Notes: generated by a model from the sequence alone, not told the origin. 34,076 nt of DNA from an uncultured Bacteroidales bacterium (GCA_949295645.1 CASFLY010000126.1:1-34076), one strand, 5' to 3'; shown: positions 16,853 to 26,328, numbered from the stretch's first letter. Translations and numbers: made by a program.

Positions 16853-17410
16853 TTATTGCAATCTGTTCTTATATCTTTCAGCTCTTTTTGACAGCAGATC
16901 GCTCACTTTTTCGAGCGTCGAGGCAGTGACCGCCACCCTTCCGGAACGGGCGAACTGTTTCACGACGCATCCTATCCTCGTCAGCTCATCGTAAAGGGAG
17001 TTGACAGCCTCGGTAGAACCGGCCAGCTCCACTACGATAAAATCGGGTGTCACCTCTACTATATGGGTGTTGTACCCGCGCAGAAGCCGGCTCGTGTCCT
17101 CGCTGTTCTTGAACTCATCGGTAGAAATCTTGAACATCGCGATCTCGCTCTGGAAAATCTCCTCATCGGTATAGCAGGACGCGTTTATCACATCCATTTT
17201 CTTGTTTATCTGCTTGAGTATCTTGTCGATATTCTTGGCCGTCGTCTTGCAGGTAATAATGAACTTGTGGACGTGCTTCATGGATGAAGCCGACACGTTA
17301 AGGCTTTCGATATTGACCTGAAGCCGGGTAAAGACGGCCGCCACCTGATTCAGGATTCCGGAAAAATTCTCGGAATGCACTATTATGGTATATAACGTAC
17401 TTTCTTCCAT
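16853..17410 (-). CDS. ilvN: Acetolactate synthase small (regulatory) subunit
   Basis: Regulatory partner of IlvB. The N-terminal ACT domain (TIIVHSENFSGILNQVAAVF, VNIESLNVS; about 6-80) should bind valine for feedback inhibition. A C-terminal domain (about 85-170) includes STEAVNSLYDELTRIG. At 185 aa it is typical of Bacteroidota IlvN/IlvH. It starts 4 nt after the ilvB stop, which indicates translational coupling and stoichiometric assembly. Confidence 0.93.
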   Translation of the reverse strand: MEESTLYTIIVHSENFSGILNQVAAVFTRLQVNIESLNVSASSMKHVHKFIITCKTTAKNIDKILKQINKKMDVINASCYTDEEIFQSEIAMFKISTDEFKNSEDTSRLLRGYNTHIVEVTPDFIVVELAGSTEAVNSLYDELTRIGCVVKQFARSGRVAVTASTLEKVSDLLSKRAERYKNRLQ

Positions 17411-17414
17411 AGTC

Positions 17415-19118
17415 TCAACATTCCATCAACATATTATCAATAGACTGCCCCGGAGGCGTCATAGGCATCACATTGCCCTCCTCCGCCACACAGGCTTCCA
17501 AAAGGAACGGGCCGTCGGCCGCAAGCATCTCACGGACGGCATCCTTGAGGGCGGCCCTGTCGGCCACACGGCGGGACGGAATCCCATACGCCGAGGCAAG
17601 TACCTGGAAATCAGGATTTTCAAGATGCGTAAAAGAATAGCGTCTGTCGAAAAACAGCTGCTGCCACTGACGCACATTGCCCAGATAGCTGTTGTTCAGC
17701 AGAATCAGCTTCACCGGCAGCCTGTGCTCCATAATGGTACCGAATTCCTGCACCGTCATCTGCAGTCCGCCATCTCCGGTAAAGGCGCATACGGTTCTGT
17801 CCGGCCTGGCGATGCAGGCTCCCATAGCGGCAGGGATGCAGAATCCCATGGTGCCCATGCCCCCCGAAGTGATGATGCTGCGTTTTTCGTAGAATCTGAA
17901 ATACCGCGCGGCCATCATCTGGTTCTGCCCGACATCCGTCACGAGTATGGCCCCGGGGCCGGCTTCCGCGCTGACGGCATCCACGACCTCGCCCATATTC
18001 AGCGGGCCGGATCCCGGATAAAGTTCCCGGCTGATGACCCTGTCGTATTCTTCCTGGCGGTATTTTTCGAAACTTCCGGTCCATTCGGATCTGTCAGCCG
18101 CATTTAGCCGCTCCGTCAGCAGGGCAAGGGTCTTCTTGCAGTTCCCGAGCACCGGGATATCCACGGGCACATTCTTGCCGATTTCCGACGGGTCTATATC
18201 CAGATGGATAACCTTTGCCTGTCTGGCATATGTAGCCAGATTTCCGGTCACCCTGTCGTCGAAGCGCATACCCACCGCTATGAGGACATCGCACTCGTTG
18301 GTCTTGACATTGTTGCAGTAATTCCCGTGCATCCCGAGCATCCCTTTGTTCAGAGGATGGGAGGACGGCAGCACGGAAAGCCCGAGGAGGGTACATCCGA
18401 AAGGCAGTCCGGCCTTTTCCACGAAAGCCCTGAACTCGTCCTGGGCATTCCCCAGCTCGATTCCCTGTCCGGCCAGCACGAACGGCCTTTCAGCCGCATT
18501 TATCGCAGCCGCAGCCGCATCCACTTTCGCGATGTCTATTTCCGGTTCGTCGTCATAGCTTCGGATATAGTTGACGGTCCGAGGCTCATACCGTGTCATC
18601 CCCACCTGCGCATTCTTGGCTATGCTGAGCACCACAGGGCCGGGACGGCCGCTCTTCGCGATGAAAAACGCACGGGCCACCGCCCAGGTGATCTCTTCCG
18701 GAGAACTTATCTGGTAGCTCCATTTGCATATCGGCTGCGTCACGCAGGTAAAATCCACTTCCTGGAAAGCGTCCGTACCGATATACTCCGTGGCTATCTG
18801 TCCTGCTATCACCACGATGGGCGTACTGTCGAGCATCGCATCCGCGATACCTGTAAGGGTGTTCGTGGCACCGGGGCCGCCGGTAACCAGGCAGACGCCG
18901 GTCTTTCCCGAAGCCCGCGCATAACCTTCGGCAGCATGCGTGGCACCCTGTTCATGCCGCACGAGAATATGGTTTATCTCGTCGAGGTGATCGAAAAGAG
19001 CATCGTACACCGGCATTATCGCCCCGCCGGGATAGCCGAATATCGTGTCGACATTCTCCCGGATCAACGCCCGGATCAACGCTTCCGAGCCTGAAACCTT
19101 TTCATTGCCTTTCTCCAT
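17415..19118 (-). CDS. ilvB: Acetolactate synthase large (catalytic) subunit
   Basis: Thiamine-diphosphate enzyme that condenses two pyruvates to 2-acetolactate, the first committed step to valine and leucine. The 567 aa protein has TIFGYPGGAIMPVYDAL, the TPP-activating Glu56 in VRHEQGATHAAEGYARASG, LVTGGPGATN, and the TPP/Mg motif GDGGLQMTVQEFGT starting at residue 448 with the NNSYLGNVRQWQ partner. A perfect 12-bp tandem duplication near the start (19058-19081) encodes ALIRALIR. It follows ilvD by 46 nt. Confidence 0.96.
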   Translation of the reverse strand: MEKGNEKVSGSEALIRALIRENVDTIFGYPGGAIMPVYDALFDHLDEINHILVRHEQGATHAAEGYARASGKTGVCLVTGGPGATNTLTGIADAMLDSTPIVVIAGQIATEYIGTDAFQEVDFTCVTQPICKWSYQISSPEEITWAVARAFFIAKSGRPGPVVLSIAKNAQVGMTRYEPRTVNYIRSYDDEPEIDIAKVDAAAAAINAAERPFVLAGQGIELGNAQDEFRAFVEKAGLPFGCTLLGLSVLPSSHPLNKGMLGMHGNYCNNVKTNECDVLIAVGMRFDDRVTGNLATYARQAKVIHLDIDPSEIGKNVPVDIPVLGNCKKTLALLTERLNAADRSEWTGSFEKYRQEEYDRVISRELYPGSGPLNMGEVVDAVSAEAGPGAILVTDVGQNQMMAARYFRFYEKRSIITSGGMGTMGFCIPAAMGACIARPDRTVCAFTGDGGLQMTVQEFGTIMEHRLPVKLILLNNSYLGNVRQWQQLFFDRRYSFTHLENPDFQVLASAYGIPSRRVADRAALKDAVREMLAADGPFLLEACVAEEGNVMPMTPPGQSIDNMLMEC

Positions 19119-19164
19119 AGTATAGTGTTAAAGTCCGTTTTCGTACATCAGTGCATCCTCCGTG

Positions 19165-20988
19165 TCAGTCCACAATCCTTACCGCACCCTTGTCGGCCGA
19201 GGAAACGAGTCTGGAGTATGCCTTCAGGGCCTTGGATATCACCCTCTTGCGGGAATGCGGGGTAAAGGCGTCGGCACCTCTTGCCATTTCCTCCTTCCTT
19301 CTGGCCGCGAACTCCTCCTCGGTGACTTCCGCATTTATGGACCTCGAAGCGATGTCTATGGCTATCATGTCCCCGTCCCTGAGCAGCCCGACATTGCCTC
19401 CGGAAGCCGCCTCAGGCGAAATATGGCCTATGGACAGGCCGGATGTCCCTCCGCTGAACCGTCCGTCCGTAATCAGTGCGCATTCCTTTCCGAGATGGCG
19501 GCTCTTGATGTATGAAGTAGGATACAGCATTTCCTGCATCCCGGGCCCTCCTTTCGGTCCCTCGTATGAAATCACCACTACGTCGCCAGACTGTACAGCC
19601 CCGCCTAAAATCCCGTCGCAGGCCTCCTCCTGTGACTCGAAAACCTTCGCCGGCCCGCGGAAAGTCAGGATGCTCTCGTCCACGCCGGCAGTCTTGACGA
19701 TACAGCCGTCCACGGCGATATTTCCATAAAGTACAGCCAGGCCTCCGTCCCTCGAATACGCGTGCGCCACATCCCTGATGCAGCCCGACGTCCGGTCGGT
19801 ATCGAGTTCCGGATAGATGTCCGTGCACTCTCCGAGTTTCACAGTACGCTCCCAGGACGGTGCGGCCAGATATTTCTTCCTTGAAGCCGGCCTGACTTCC
19901 GGTCTCATAATGTCATTCTCCGCCAAGGCTTCCGCAAGCGACCCGTAGTCCACACGGGACACCGACGTGTCGAGGAACCCTCCCCTGTCGAGTTCGCCGA
20001 GAATACCCATGACCCCTCCGGCCCTGTTCACATCCTGGATATGGTAGCTGCAGTTCGGAGCCACCTTGCAGAGTACGGGAATCTTCCTCGAGAGGGCGTC
20101 TATGTCCTTCATCCTGAAATCCACCCCGGCTTCATTCGCAATGGCGAGTAGATGCAGGACAGTGTTGGTAGAACCTCCCATCGCTATGTCGAGGGACATT
20201 GCATTCCGGAATGCCGCCATCGTAGCTATGGAACGCGGAAGCACGGACTCGTCCCCGTCATAATAGTAAGCCTTGGTATTCTTCACTATCAGCTCCGCCC
20301 CGCGCATAAACAGGGCCTTTCTCTCCGCATGGGTAGCCAGCAGGGTGCCGTTGCCCACAGGAGCCATCCCCAACGCCTCAGAAAGGCAGTTCATGGAGTT
20401 CGCAGTGAACATACCCGAGCAGCAGCCGCAGGTAGGACACCCCATCCTCTCGAGTGCGGAAAGTTCCTCGTCGGACACGGTCTCGTCCGCCCCTTTTACC
20501 ATAATGTCTATCAGGTCATAATCTTTCCCGCCGACCCTTCCGGCCTCCATCGGGCCTCCGGACACGAATACGGCAGGGATATTCAGCCGCATGGCAGCCA
20601 TAAGCATTCCCGGCGTGACCTTGTCGCAGTTCGAGATGCAGATCATCGCATCCGCACAGTGCGCATTGCACATATATTCTATACTGTCGGCAATGATGTC
20701 CCTCGAAGGCAGGGAGTAAAGCATCCCGTCATGCCCCATCGCTATCCCGTCATCTATGGCTATGGTGTCGAATTCGGCCGCGAAACATCCGGATTCTTCG
20801 ATTTTCTTCTTGATTTCCTGCCCTATTTCATGCAGGTGCACGTGGCCCGGGACAAACTGCGTAAACGAGTTCACTATCGCTATGACCGGCTTCCCGATCT
20901 GTTCCTCCGTCATACCGTTGGCCCGCCAGAGCCCTCTTGCACCGGCCATTTTCCTGCCGGACGTGCTTTTCTTGCTTCTAAGTTCCAT
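19165..20988 (-). CDS. ilvD: Dihydroxy-acid dehydratase
   Basis: Iron-sulfur dehydratase that makes 2-ketoisovalerate and 2-keto-3-methylvalerate. The 607 aa sequence follows the E. coli-type enzyme closely: [45 protein letters not shown], Cys121 in [13 protein letters not shown], Cys190 in [19 protein letters not shown], and a C-terminal [20 protein letters not shown]. It is the first structural gene of the ilv operon. It lies behind a Val/Ile-rich leader peptide and an intrinsic terminator, so its transcription should depend on the charging of branched-chain tRNAs. A small TGCCGG-GAGG-CCGGCA hairpin (21003-21018) sits just upstream of its ATG. Confidence 0.96.
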   Translation of the reverse strand: MELRSKKSTSGRKMAGARGLWRANGMTEEQIGKPVIAIVNSFTQFVPGHVHLHEIGQEIKKKIEESGCFAAEFDTIAIDDGIAMGHDGMLYSLPSRDIIADSIEYMCNAHCADAMICISNCDKVTPGMLMAAMRLNIPAVFVSGGPMEAGRVGGKDYDLIDIMVKGADETVSDEELSALERMGCPTCGCCSGMFTANSMNCLSEALGMAPVGNGTLLATHAERKALFMRGAELIVKNTKAYYYDGDESVLPRSIATMAAFRNAMSLDIAMGGSTNTVLHLLAIANEAGVDFRMKDIDALSRKIPVLCKVAPNCSYHIQDVNRAGGVMGILGELDRGGFLDTSVSRVDYGSLAEALAENDIMRPEVRPASRKKYLAAPSWERTVKLGECTDIYPELDTDRTSGCIRDVAHAYSRDGGLAVLYGNIAVDGCIVKTAGVDESILTFRGPAKVFESQEEACDGILGGAVQSGDVVVISYEGPKGGPGMQEMLYPTSYIKSRHLGKECALITDGRFSGGTSGLSIGHISPEAASGGNVGLLRDGDMIAIDIASRSINAEVTEEEFAARRKEEMARGADAFTPHSRKRVISKALKAYSRLVSSADKGAVRIVD

Positions 20989-21029
20989 AAAAAATATTCT
21001 GGTGCCGGCCTCCCGGCAAAAAATGTCCT

Positions 21030-21070
21030 AAAAAAAACGCTTGCCAGCGGAATCCGGTCGCAGGCAAGCG
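21030..21070 (-). terminator. ilv operon attenuator terminator
   Basis: On the minus strand CGCTTGCC (21070-21063) pairs with GGCAAGCG (21045-21038) and is followed by eight T (21037-21030). The 17-nt loop contains CCGGATT and GGATTCC, which are exact complements of AATCCGG (21101-21095) and GGAATCC (21095-21089) just downstream of the leader stop. These offer an alternative pairing that would prevent the terminator from forming. Confidence 0.85.
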
Positions 21071-21099
21071 CATTGGTATATACCTGTAGGATTCCCGGA

Positions 21100-21186
21100 T
21101 TATGGCATAGCGATAATAATGGAAATGACCACGACGACCACCACCACTAAAGAAGATAGAATGGATATGTTTCTACCGACAGCCAT
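21100..21186 (-). CDS. ilvL: ilv leader peptide (28 aa), transcription attenuation
   Basis: The short frame starts at ATG 21186, near a GGAAG ribosome-binding site, and ends at TAA 21100. The peptide has seven consecutive Val codons (GTG/GTC) after SSL, then ISIII, ending AMP. In total 16 of 28 residues are Leu, Ile or Val, the hallmark of a branched-chain attenuator. Ribosome stalling at the Val/Ile codons when charged tRNA is scarce would favour the antiterminator over the terminator at 21030-21070. It lies between the ilv promoter and ilvD. The symbol ilvL is used by analogy with the enterobacterial leader; there need be no sequence homology. Confidence 0.88.
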   Translation of the reverse strand: MAVGRNISILSSLVVVVVVVISIIIAMP

Positions 21187-21216
21187 ATCTTCCGGGTTCT
21201 TTTGTTTTCTGAACGC

Positions 21217-21248
21217 CAAATTTACGAATAATATTCGAAATCCCTAAA
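21217..21248 (-). promoter_or_regulatory. ilv operon promoter with embedded palindrome
   Basis: On the minus strand TTTA (21248-21245), 20 nt and TAAATTTG (21224-21217) closely match TTTG-N19-21-TAnnTTTG. The spacer contains the palindrome CGAATA-A-TATTCG (21225-21237) directly next to the -7 box, placed like a repressor operator. The promoter sits just past the leuB stop, so the ilv genes can be transcribed separately from leuACDB. Confidence 0.6.
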
Positions 21249-21260
21249 CATTTTTCAGTT

Positions 21261-22331
21261 TTATGCCGAAAGTATCGCATCCACGATAAAGTCCCCGGTC
21301 TCGGAGGTGCCGTACCTGCTGTCCGGCACAATGTCGGGCGTGCAGACCCCTTCTGCAATGGCCTTTTCACAGGCCCGACGCACTGCAGCGCCCTCTTCTG
21401 CCGCCCCGAAGGCGTCTTCGAGCATCATGGCGGCGGACAGTATGGCAGCTATCGGATTGGCGATGTTCTTTCCGGCAGCCTGCGGGAACGAACCATGGAT
21501 AGGCTCGTACAGGCTTTTCATGGCTCCTGTCGAAGCGGACGGGAGCAGGCCTATGGAACCGTTGATGACCCCGGCAAGGTCGCTGAGGATATCACCGAAC
21601 ATGTTTTCGGTCAGGATCACGTCGAAATCGCGCGGATTGGAGACCATCTTCATAGCCGCATTGTCCACAAACAGGAAATCCAGCTGCATGCCGGAGTACC
21701 TGGCGGCATGCACCTCCTTGACCGTCTCCCTCCACAGGCGCGATGTCGCGAGGACGTTGGCCTTGTCCACCAGTGTCACGCGCCCGCGGCGCCTTGCGGC
21801 ATATCCGAAAGCGACATCGGCCACCCTCTCTATCTCCGCCTTGGAGTAGACGCAGGTGTCAAAGGCCTTGTCTCCTGCCTCGCTGCGGCCGCGTGGTTCG
21901 CCGAAATACATTCCCCCGGTAAGCTCCCTGACAACGATGAAGTCCGCCCCGTCCACTATGCCGTCTTTCAGCGGAGAGGCCGACAACAGGGACGGATACG
22001 GTTTTACCGGCCGGATATTGGCATAAAGCCCCAATGATTTGCGCATTTTCAGCAGGCCCTGTTCCGGACGGACCTTGGCAGAAGGGTTATTGTCGTACTT
22101 GGGATCGCCTATGGCTCCGAACAGTACGGAATCCGAAGTCATGCAGATTTCATGGGTGGCATCCGGATACGGGCATCCGGTCTTGTCTATGGCACAGGCG
22201 CCTACGTCGGCGTACCTGTATTCGAATGTATGCGAATACTTTTCAGCTATGGCATCCAGGACTCTCACCGCCTGGGCTATGATTTCCGGCCCGATGCCGT
22301 CGCCGGGCAATACTGCAATCGTCTTTTTCAT
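21261..22331 (-). CDS. leuB: 3-isopropylmalate dehydrogenase
   Basis: NAD-dependent oxidative decarboxylation of 3-isopropylmalate to 2-ketoisocaproate in leucine synthesis. The 356 aa protein has KKTIAVLPGDGIGPEI at its N-terminus, the substrate loop SLGLYANIRPVKPYP, VVRELTGGMYFGEPRG, DKANVLATSRLWRE and the Mg2+ site DVILTENMFGDILSDLAG, then EPIHGSFPQAAGKNIANPIA. It is the last gene of leuA-leuC-leuD-leuB, 42 nt after leuD. Confidence 0.96.
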   Translation of the reverse strand: MKKTIAVLPGDGIGPEIIAQAVRVLDAIAEKYSHTFEYRYADVGACAIDKTGCPYPDATHEICMTSDSVLFGAIGDPKYDNNPSAKVRPEQGLLKMRKSLGLYANIRPVKPYPSLLSASPLKDGIVDGADFIVVRELTGGMYFGEPRGRSEAGDKAFDTCVYSKAEIERVADVAFGYAARRRGRVTLVDKANVLATSRLWRETVKEVHAARYSGMQLDFLFVDNAAMKMVSNPRDFDVILTENMFGDILSDLAGVINGSIGLLPSASTGAMKSLYEPIHGSFPQAAGKNIANPIAAILSAAMMLEDAFGAAEEGAAVRRACEKAIAEGVCTPDIVPDSRYGTSETGDFIVDAILSA

Positions 22332-22373
22332 AATCTTTTCGTTTTTCGGGGATGACTCAAAAATGTGTCATTT

Positions 22374-22955
22374 TCAGTTCCGGTGCGACTCCTCGTATGC
22401 AAAGATGGAAGCCTTGTCGGCAAGGAGGTAGTCGATGTCGGAGTAGCCTTTCATCAGGCACTCCTTTTTATAGCCGTTGATTTCGAATCCGGTCTCGCCG
22501 ACTCCCGGAACCGACATGGTCTGCGCCCCGAGGTCGATCCTGACGACAGTCCGCGGCCCGGCTTTCAGCACTTGCACAAGCTTTTCCAGATACTCCTCGG
22601 AGACCTTTACGGGAAGAAGGCAGTTGTTCAGCGCATTGTTCCTGAAAATGTCGGCAAATGACGAAGACACGACTGCCTTGAAACCGGCATCGTGCAATGC
22701 CCAAGCAGCGTGTTCACGGCTGGAACCGCAGCCGAAATTGTTGCCGGCCACAAGGATGACCCCTTCCTGGCCCGCCAGGGGATTGCCCGGAGCCGGGCTG
22801 CCGTCGGCGTTGTACCTCCAGTCGTAAAAAAGTTTTTCGCCGAAGCCTTCCCTGACAGTGGTCTTGAGGAAGCGTGCGGGAATGATCTGGTCCGTATCTA
22901 TATTGTCGACTGGGACCAGTACGGCGGTCGATTCTATAATATCTATCTTTTCCAT
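22374..22955 (-). CDS. leuD: 3-isopropylmalate dehydratase small subunit
   Basis: Swivel subunit that partners LeuC. The 193 aa protein has VDNIDTDQIIPARFLK (about 17-32), AGNNFGCGSSREHAAWAL (about 69-86) and FADIFRNNALNNCLLPV, all characteristic of LeuD. It is separated from leuC by 105 nt containing two small hairpins (GACGG/CCGTC and AGGGA/TCCCT) but no gene. That spacing is larger than usual for a leuC-leuD pair. Confidence 0.95.
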   Translation of the reverse strand: MEKIDIIESTAVLVPVDNIDTDQIIPARFLKTTVREGFGEKLFYDWRYNADGSPAPGNPLAGQEGVILVAGNNFGCGSSREHAAWALHDAGFKAVVSSSFADIFRNNALNNCLLPVKVSEEYLEKLVQVLKAGPRTVVRIDLGAQTMSVPGVGETGFEINGYKKECLMKGYSDIDYLLADKASIFAYEESHRN

Positions 22956-23060
22956 TGTTTTTCGTTTACCTTAAAAATTGCTGCAGGGACAATCCCTGAC
23001 GGATTCCGTCTTTCGGGAAAAGCTGCCCGACAGGATGCTCGAAAGGACCTCCGGCCGGCC

Positions 23061-24452
23061 TCATTCAGCCGATACGGGCAGTCCGAGCCGTCCGGTAACG
23101 GCAGCCTCAGCCGCCACCAACGGTCCGGCAAGGATAGTCCGGGAGCCGTAACCCTGGCGTCCCTCGAAATTCCTGTTGGAAGTCGACACGGCATACTTGC
23201 CCTCCGGAATCTTGTCTGCATTCATAGCCAGACAGGCCGAACAGCCCGGCTGCCTGATCTGGAAGCCGGCAGCCCTCAGGGCGGCACCTATTCCCTCCGA
23301 CTCGATCTTCGCCTCGACTTCCTTGGAGCCCGGGACCAGCCAGACAGTCACGTTTTCAGCCTTTTTCCGTCCGCCTACAGCTTTCGCGAACGCCCTGAAA
23401 TCCTCTATCCTGCCGTTTGTGCAGGAGCCTACGAACACATAGTCGACCGGTTTTCCCGACATTTTCTCCCCTTTATGGAAGCCCATATATGCCAAAGCCT
23501 TGTCGAAAGTGGCCTCGTCGCAGCCCACCGCCGATTCCGGAATAACGCCGTCCACGGCAACCCCCATTCCCGGGTTCGTGCCGTATGTCACCATAGGCCG
23601 TATGTCGGTCGCACTGAAAACGTATTCCCTGTCGAAAACAGCGTCGGCATCGGTTTTCAGCGTACTCCAGCAAGCGATTTTGGCCTTCAGATCTTCTCCG
23701 GAAGGGGCAAAACGCCGCCCGGCGATGTACTCGAATGTCTTGCCGTCCGGTGCGACCATACCGCCCTTCGCCCCCATCTCGATGCTCATGTTGCAGACAG
23801 TCAGACGGCCCTCCATGCTCATATCCTCGAATACTTCGCCGGCGTACTCCACGAAACACCCTGTGCATCCGTCGGTCCCGAGCCGGGATATTATATAGAG
23901 TATCACGTCCTTGGGCGTCACATCCGGTGCCAGCTTCCCGTTCACGGTGATTCTCGCCTGTTTCGGCTTGGACTGCATCAGGCACTGGGTGGCAAGCACC
24001 ATTTCCACCTCGCTCGTGCCGATTCCGAAAGCTATGTTTCCGAACGCCCCATGCGTGGCAGTGTGGCTGTCCCCGCACACTACGGTCTGTCCGCAAAGCA
24101 CTATACCCTGTTCAGGGCCGATGACATGCACGATGCCGTTGCCGGGGTCCCCGAGAGGGAAATACGTGATGCCGTTTTCGGCAGTGTTTGCAGCCAGCTG
24201 TTCCACAGCCTTGCGCGAAGCCTCGTCGGCAATGGGCTTGTCCTGGTCGAGGGTCGGGATGTTGTGGTCGCAGGTCGCGAACGTCCTTTCCGGACGGAAC
24301 ACTTTCAGACCTTTGGTTCTCAATGCGTTGAAAGCTTGCGGAGAAGTGACTTCATGGACCAGGTGGCGGTCGATGTAAAGCACGTCCGGGCCGTCGGGAA
24401 TGTGTTTCACGACGTGGCTTTCCCAGATTTTATCGAAGAGTGTCTTTCCCAT
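23061..24452 (-). CDS. leuC: 3-isopropylmalate dehydratase large subunit
   Basis: Aconitase-family 4Fe-4S enzyme that isomerises 2- to 3-isopropylmalate. The 463 aa protein has the cluster ligands Cys344 ([13 protein letters not shown]), Cys404 and Cys407 ([10 protein letters not shown]). Other family motifs are [44 protein letters not shown] and [16 protein letters not shown]. It starts 12 nt after leuA. Confidence 0.96.
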   Translation of the reverse strand: MGKTLFDKIWESHVVKHIPDGPDVLYIDRHLVHEVTSPQAFNALRTKGLKVFRPERTFATCDHNIPTLDQDKPIADEASRKAVEQLAANTAENGITYFPLGDPGNGIVHVIGPEQGIVLCGQTVVCGDSHTATHGAFGNIAFGIGTSEVEMVLATQCLMQSKPKQARITVNGKLAPDVTPKDVILYIISRLGTDGCTGCFVEYAGEVFEDMSMEGRLTVCNMSIEMGAKGGMVAPDGKTFEYIAGRRFAPSGEDLKAKIACWSTLKTDADAVFDREYVFSATDIRPMVTYGTNPGMGVAVDGVIPESAVGCDEATFDKALAYMGFHKGEKMSGKPVDYVFVGSCTNGRIEDFRAFAKAVGGRKKAENVTVWLVPGSKEVEAKIESEGIGAALRAAGFQIRQPGCSACLAMNADKIPEGKYAVSTSNRNFEGRQGYGSRTILAGPLVAAEAAVTGRLGLPVSAE

Positions 24453-24464
24453 ACCGGCAGATGA

Positions 24465-25961
24465 TTAGATGATTTTGGAAATGGCATTCACGTACGCCTC
24501 GACCGAAGCCGTGACGATATCCGTATTGGCGGAAAATCCGTAATAGATATTGCCCTTGTTCTCTATCTGGATGTGTACCTGGCCGACATCGTCCGTTCCC
24601 CTCGTAATAGCCTGCACTAAGTACTCTTCAAGATTTATCTTCCTGTGCACCAGACTCCTGACAGCCTTGAAGGCGGCATCCACGGGGCCGTTTCCGCTCG
24701 AAGTCGCCACGCATTCCTCGCCGTCGATGACAAGCTTGACCGTAGCCATCGGGATGGCGTTCTTTCCGCAGACAACCTGCAGGTACTTCACATGCATGCG
24801 CTGTTTCAGCTTGTCCTGGGTGACACCGGCGATGATGTAAAGGTCTGAATCGTTGATTTCCTTCTTGCAGTCGGCAAGTTTGAGGAACTTGTCGTAAGCC
24901 GAGTCGAGTTCTTCCTTGTTCATATGGATGCCGAGCCGGATAAAATGGTGGTTCAGGGCAGCCCTTCCGCTGCGTGCCGTCAGTTCGATGGAAGAATCGT
25001 TTACACCGACATCCACCGGGTCGATGATCTCGTAGCTCTCCCTGTTTTTCAGCACGCCGTCCTGATGGATTCCGGAAGAATGCGCGAAAGCGTTCCTGCC
25101 GACGATGGCCTTGTTCGGCTGCACCGGCATACGCATCAGGGTCGAAACGGCATGCGAAACCTTGTGGAAATGTTTCGTGACGATATCGGTCTGCACGGGG
25201 ATGTCCTTCCGGCATTTGATCGCCATCACGACTTCTTCCATAGCGGTGTTGCCGGCCCGTTCGCCCACACCGTTTATGGTCACCTCGACCTGGCGCGCAC
25301 CGTTCAGGATGCCCGAAATCGTATTAGCGGTAGCCATTCCGAGATCGTTGTGGCAGTGCGTGGAGATGATGGCCCTGTCTATGTTCGGAACGTGCTCCAC
25401 CAGATACCTTATCTTGGCCCCGTATTCCTCGGGCAGGCAGTATCCGGTCGTGTCAGGGATGTTCACGACGGTTGCCCCGGCCCTGATGACGGCCTCTATG
25501 ACCCGTGCAAGGTATTCGTTTTCAGTCCTTCCCGCATCTTCCGCATAGAATTCCACGTCATCGACGTATTTCCTGGCATACTTCACGGCAGCCACCGCAC
25601 GTTCCAGGATGTCCTCGCGATTCGAGTTGAACTTGTATTTTATATGATAGTCCGAAGTCCCGATTCCGGTATGGATTCTCTTCCTGGTCGCGAAATGAAG
25701 GGCGTCGGCAGCCGCATCGATGTCTTTTTCCACCGCTCTCGAAAGTGCACAGATGGTCGATTCGGTCACTATTTTGGAAATTTCCACGATGGATTTGAAG
25801 TCTCCAGGACTCGAAATCGGGAATCCGCATTCGATAATGTCCACCTTCATTGCCTCGAGCTGCTTTGCCAGCTCTATTTTTTCAATGGTATTCAGCTGGC
25901 AGCCGGGGACCTGCTCTCCATCCCTCAATGTTGTGTCAAAGACATAAAGTTTCTGATCCAT
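24465..25961 (-). CDS. leuA: 2-isopropylmalate synthase
   Basis: Condenses acetyl-CoA with 2-ketoisovalerate, the committed step to leucine. Start set at 25961 ([20 protein letters not shown]), giving 498 aa; an in-frame ATG further upstream would lie within the attenuator and is rejected. The TIM barrel has [10 protein letters not shown] (metal Asp9), [14 protein letters not shown] and [14 protein letters not shown]. The linker and C-terminal LeuA dimer/regulatory domain (about 355-498) suggest leucine feedback inhibition. It is the first structural gene of the leu operon, behind a Leu-rich leader peptide and terminator. Confidence 0.96.
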   Translation of the reverse strand: MDQKLYVFDTTLRDGEQVPGCQLNTIEKIELAKQLEAMKVDIIECGFPISSPGDFKSIVEISKIVTESTICALSRAVEKDIDAAADALHFATRKRIHTGIGTSDYHIKYKFNSNREDILERAVAAVKYARKYVDDVEFYAEDAGRTENEYLARVIEAVIRAGATVVNIPDTTGYCLPEEYGAKIRYLVEHVPNIDRAIISTHCHNDLGMATANTISGILNGARQVEVTINGVGERAGNTAMEEVVMAIKCRKDIPVQTDIVTKHFHKVSHAVSTLMRMPVQPNKAIVGRNAFAHSSGIHQDGVLKNRESYEIIDPVDVGVNDSSIELTARSGRAALNHHFIRLGIHMNKEELDSAYDKFLKLADCKKEINDSDLYIIAGVTQDKLKQRMHVKYLQVVCGKNAIPMATVKLVIDGEECVATSSGNGPVDAAFKAVRSLVHRKINLEEYLVQAITRGTDDVGQVHIQIENKGNIYYGFSANTDIVTASVEAYVNAISKII

Positions 25962-26014
25962 AATATTGTTTTTAAGTTCGTATACTCCAGTCATAGCGGC
26001 ATGTGCCGCACAAT

Positions 26015-26045
26015 AAAAAAGCCTCCGGGCCGAAACTCCGGAGGC
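26015..26045 (-). terminator. leu operon attenuator terminator
   Basis: On the minus strand GCCTCCGG (26045-26038), a 9-nt loop and CCGGAGGC (26028-26021) form a perfect 8-bp stem followed by six T (26020-26015). GGGACTC just past the leader stop (26101-26095) can pair, with two G-U pairs, with GAGTTTC (26038-26032) in this hairpin, a possible antiterminator. The terminator ends 53 nt before the leuA start. Confidence 0.85.
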
Positions 26046-26102
26046 ATACGCGTAATTATAAACCTTCTTGCCAAGGCACATACGACATCCTGCAGAGTCC
26101 CG

Positions 26103-26165
26103 TCAGCCGAGATTCAGTAGCAGAGATAGTCGGAGGGTGCCACGGTAATTTTTCATATTTTCCAT
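26103..26165 (-). CDS. leuL: leu leader peptide (20 aa), transcription attenuation
   Basis: The short frame MENMKNYRGTLRLSLLLNLG carries six Leu codons within nine residues (LRLSLLLNL). The promoter lies just upstream and a strong intrinsic terminator 58 nt downstream, the standard layout of a leucine attenuator. The start could be ATG 26165 or the in-frame ATG 26156; the second leaves a longer untranslated region after the predicted transcription start. The name is by functional analogy. Confidence 0.85.
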   Translation of the reverse strand: MENMKNYRGTLRLSLLLNLG

Positions 26166-26178
26166 TTCATCATCCTTA

Positions 26179-26186
26179 CAAAGATA
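26179..26186 (-). promoter_or_regulatory. Probable -7 box of the leu operon
   Basis: TATCTTTG on the minus strand matches TAnnTTTG, 14 nt before the first leuL ATG. The nearest TTTG lies only 14 nt upstream, too close for a standard -33 box. Between it and the tyrS promoter (26187-26295) are a CCCCG...CGGGG hairpin (26214-26235) and a CCGATCGG palindrome, but no gene. Confidence 0.5.
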
Positions 26187-26295
26187 GGATTTTTTCTTTA
26201 CAAAAGCCACTTTCCCCGAAAAAATTTTCCCGGGGCTGACCGATCGGCCCGACACGGCGGCTTCGATACGGCTTTCCGGGATATTCCGGCAATAA

Positions 26296-26328
26296 TTTGC
26301 CATAGTATCGGGAAAAACGCTATCTTTG
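26296..26328 (+). promoter_or_regulatory. tyrS promoter, full Bacteroidota consensus
   Basis: TTTG (26296-26299), a 21-nt spacer and TATCTTTG (26321-26328) match the phylum consensus. It lies 28 nt upstream of the tyrS ATG and is divergent from the leu promoter. Confidence 0.7.

Noticed and set aside
22692..24464. 590-codon open frame on the plus strand opposite leuC/leuD
   Set aside because: Antisense to clear leuC and leuD with cluster ligands and motifs in place; composition is Arg/His/Gly-rich as expected for a shadow frame.
25962..26081. Upstream in-frame start for leuA adding 40 residues
   Set aside because: The extension would read through the attenuator terminator; the conserved LeuA N-terminus begins at 25961.
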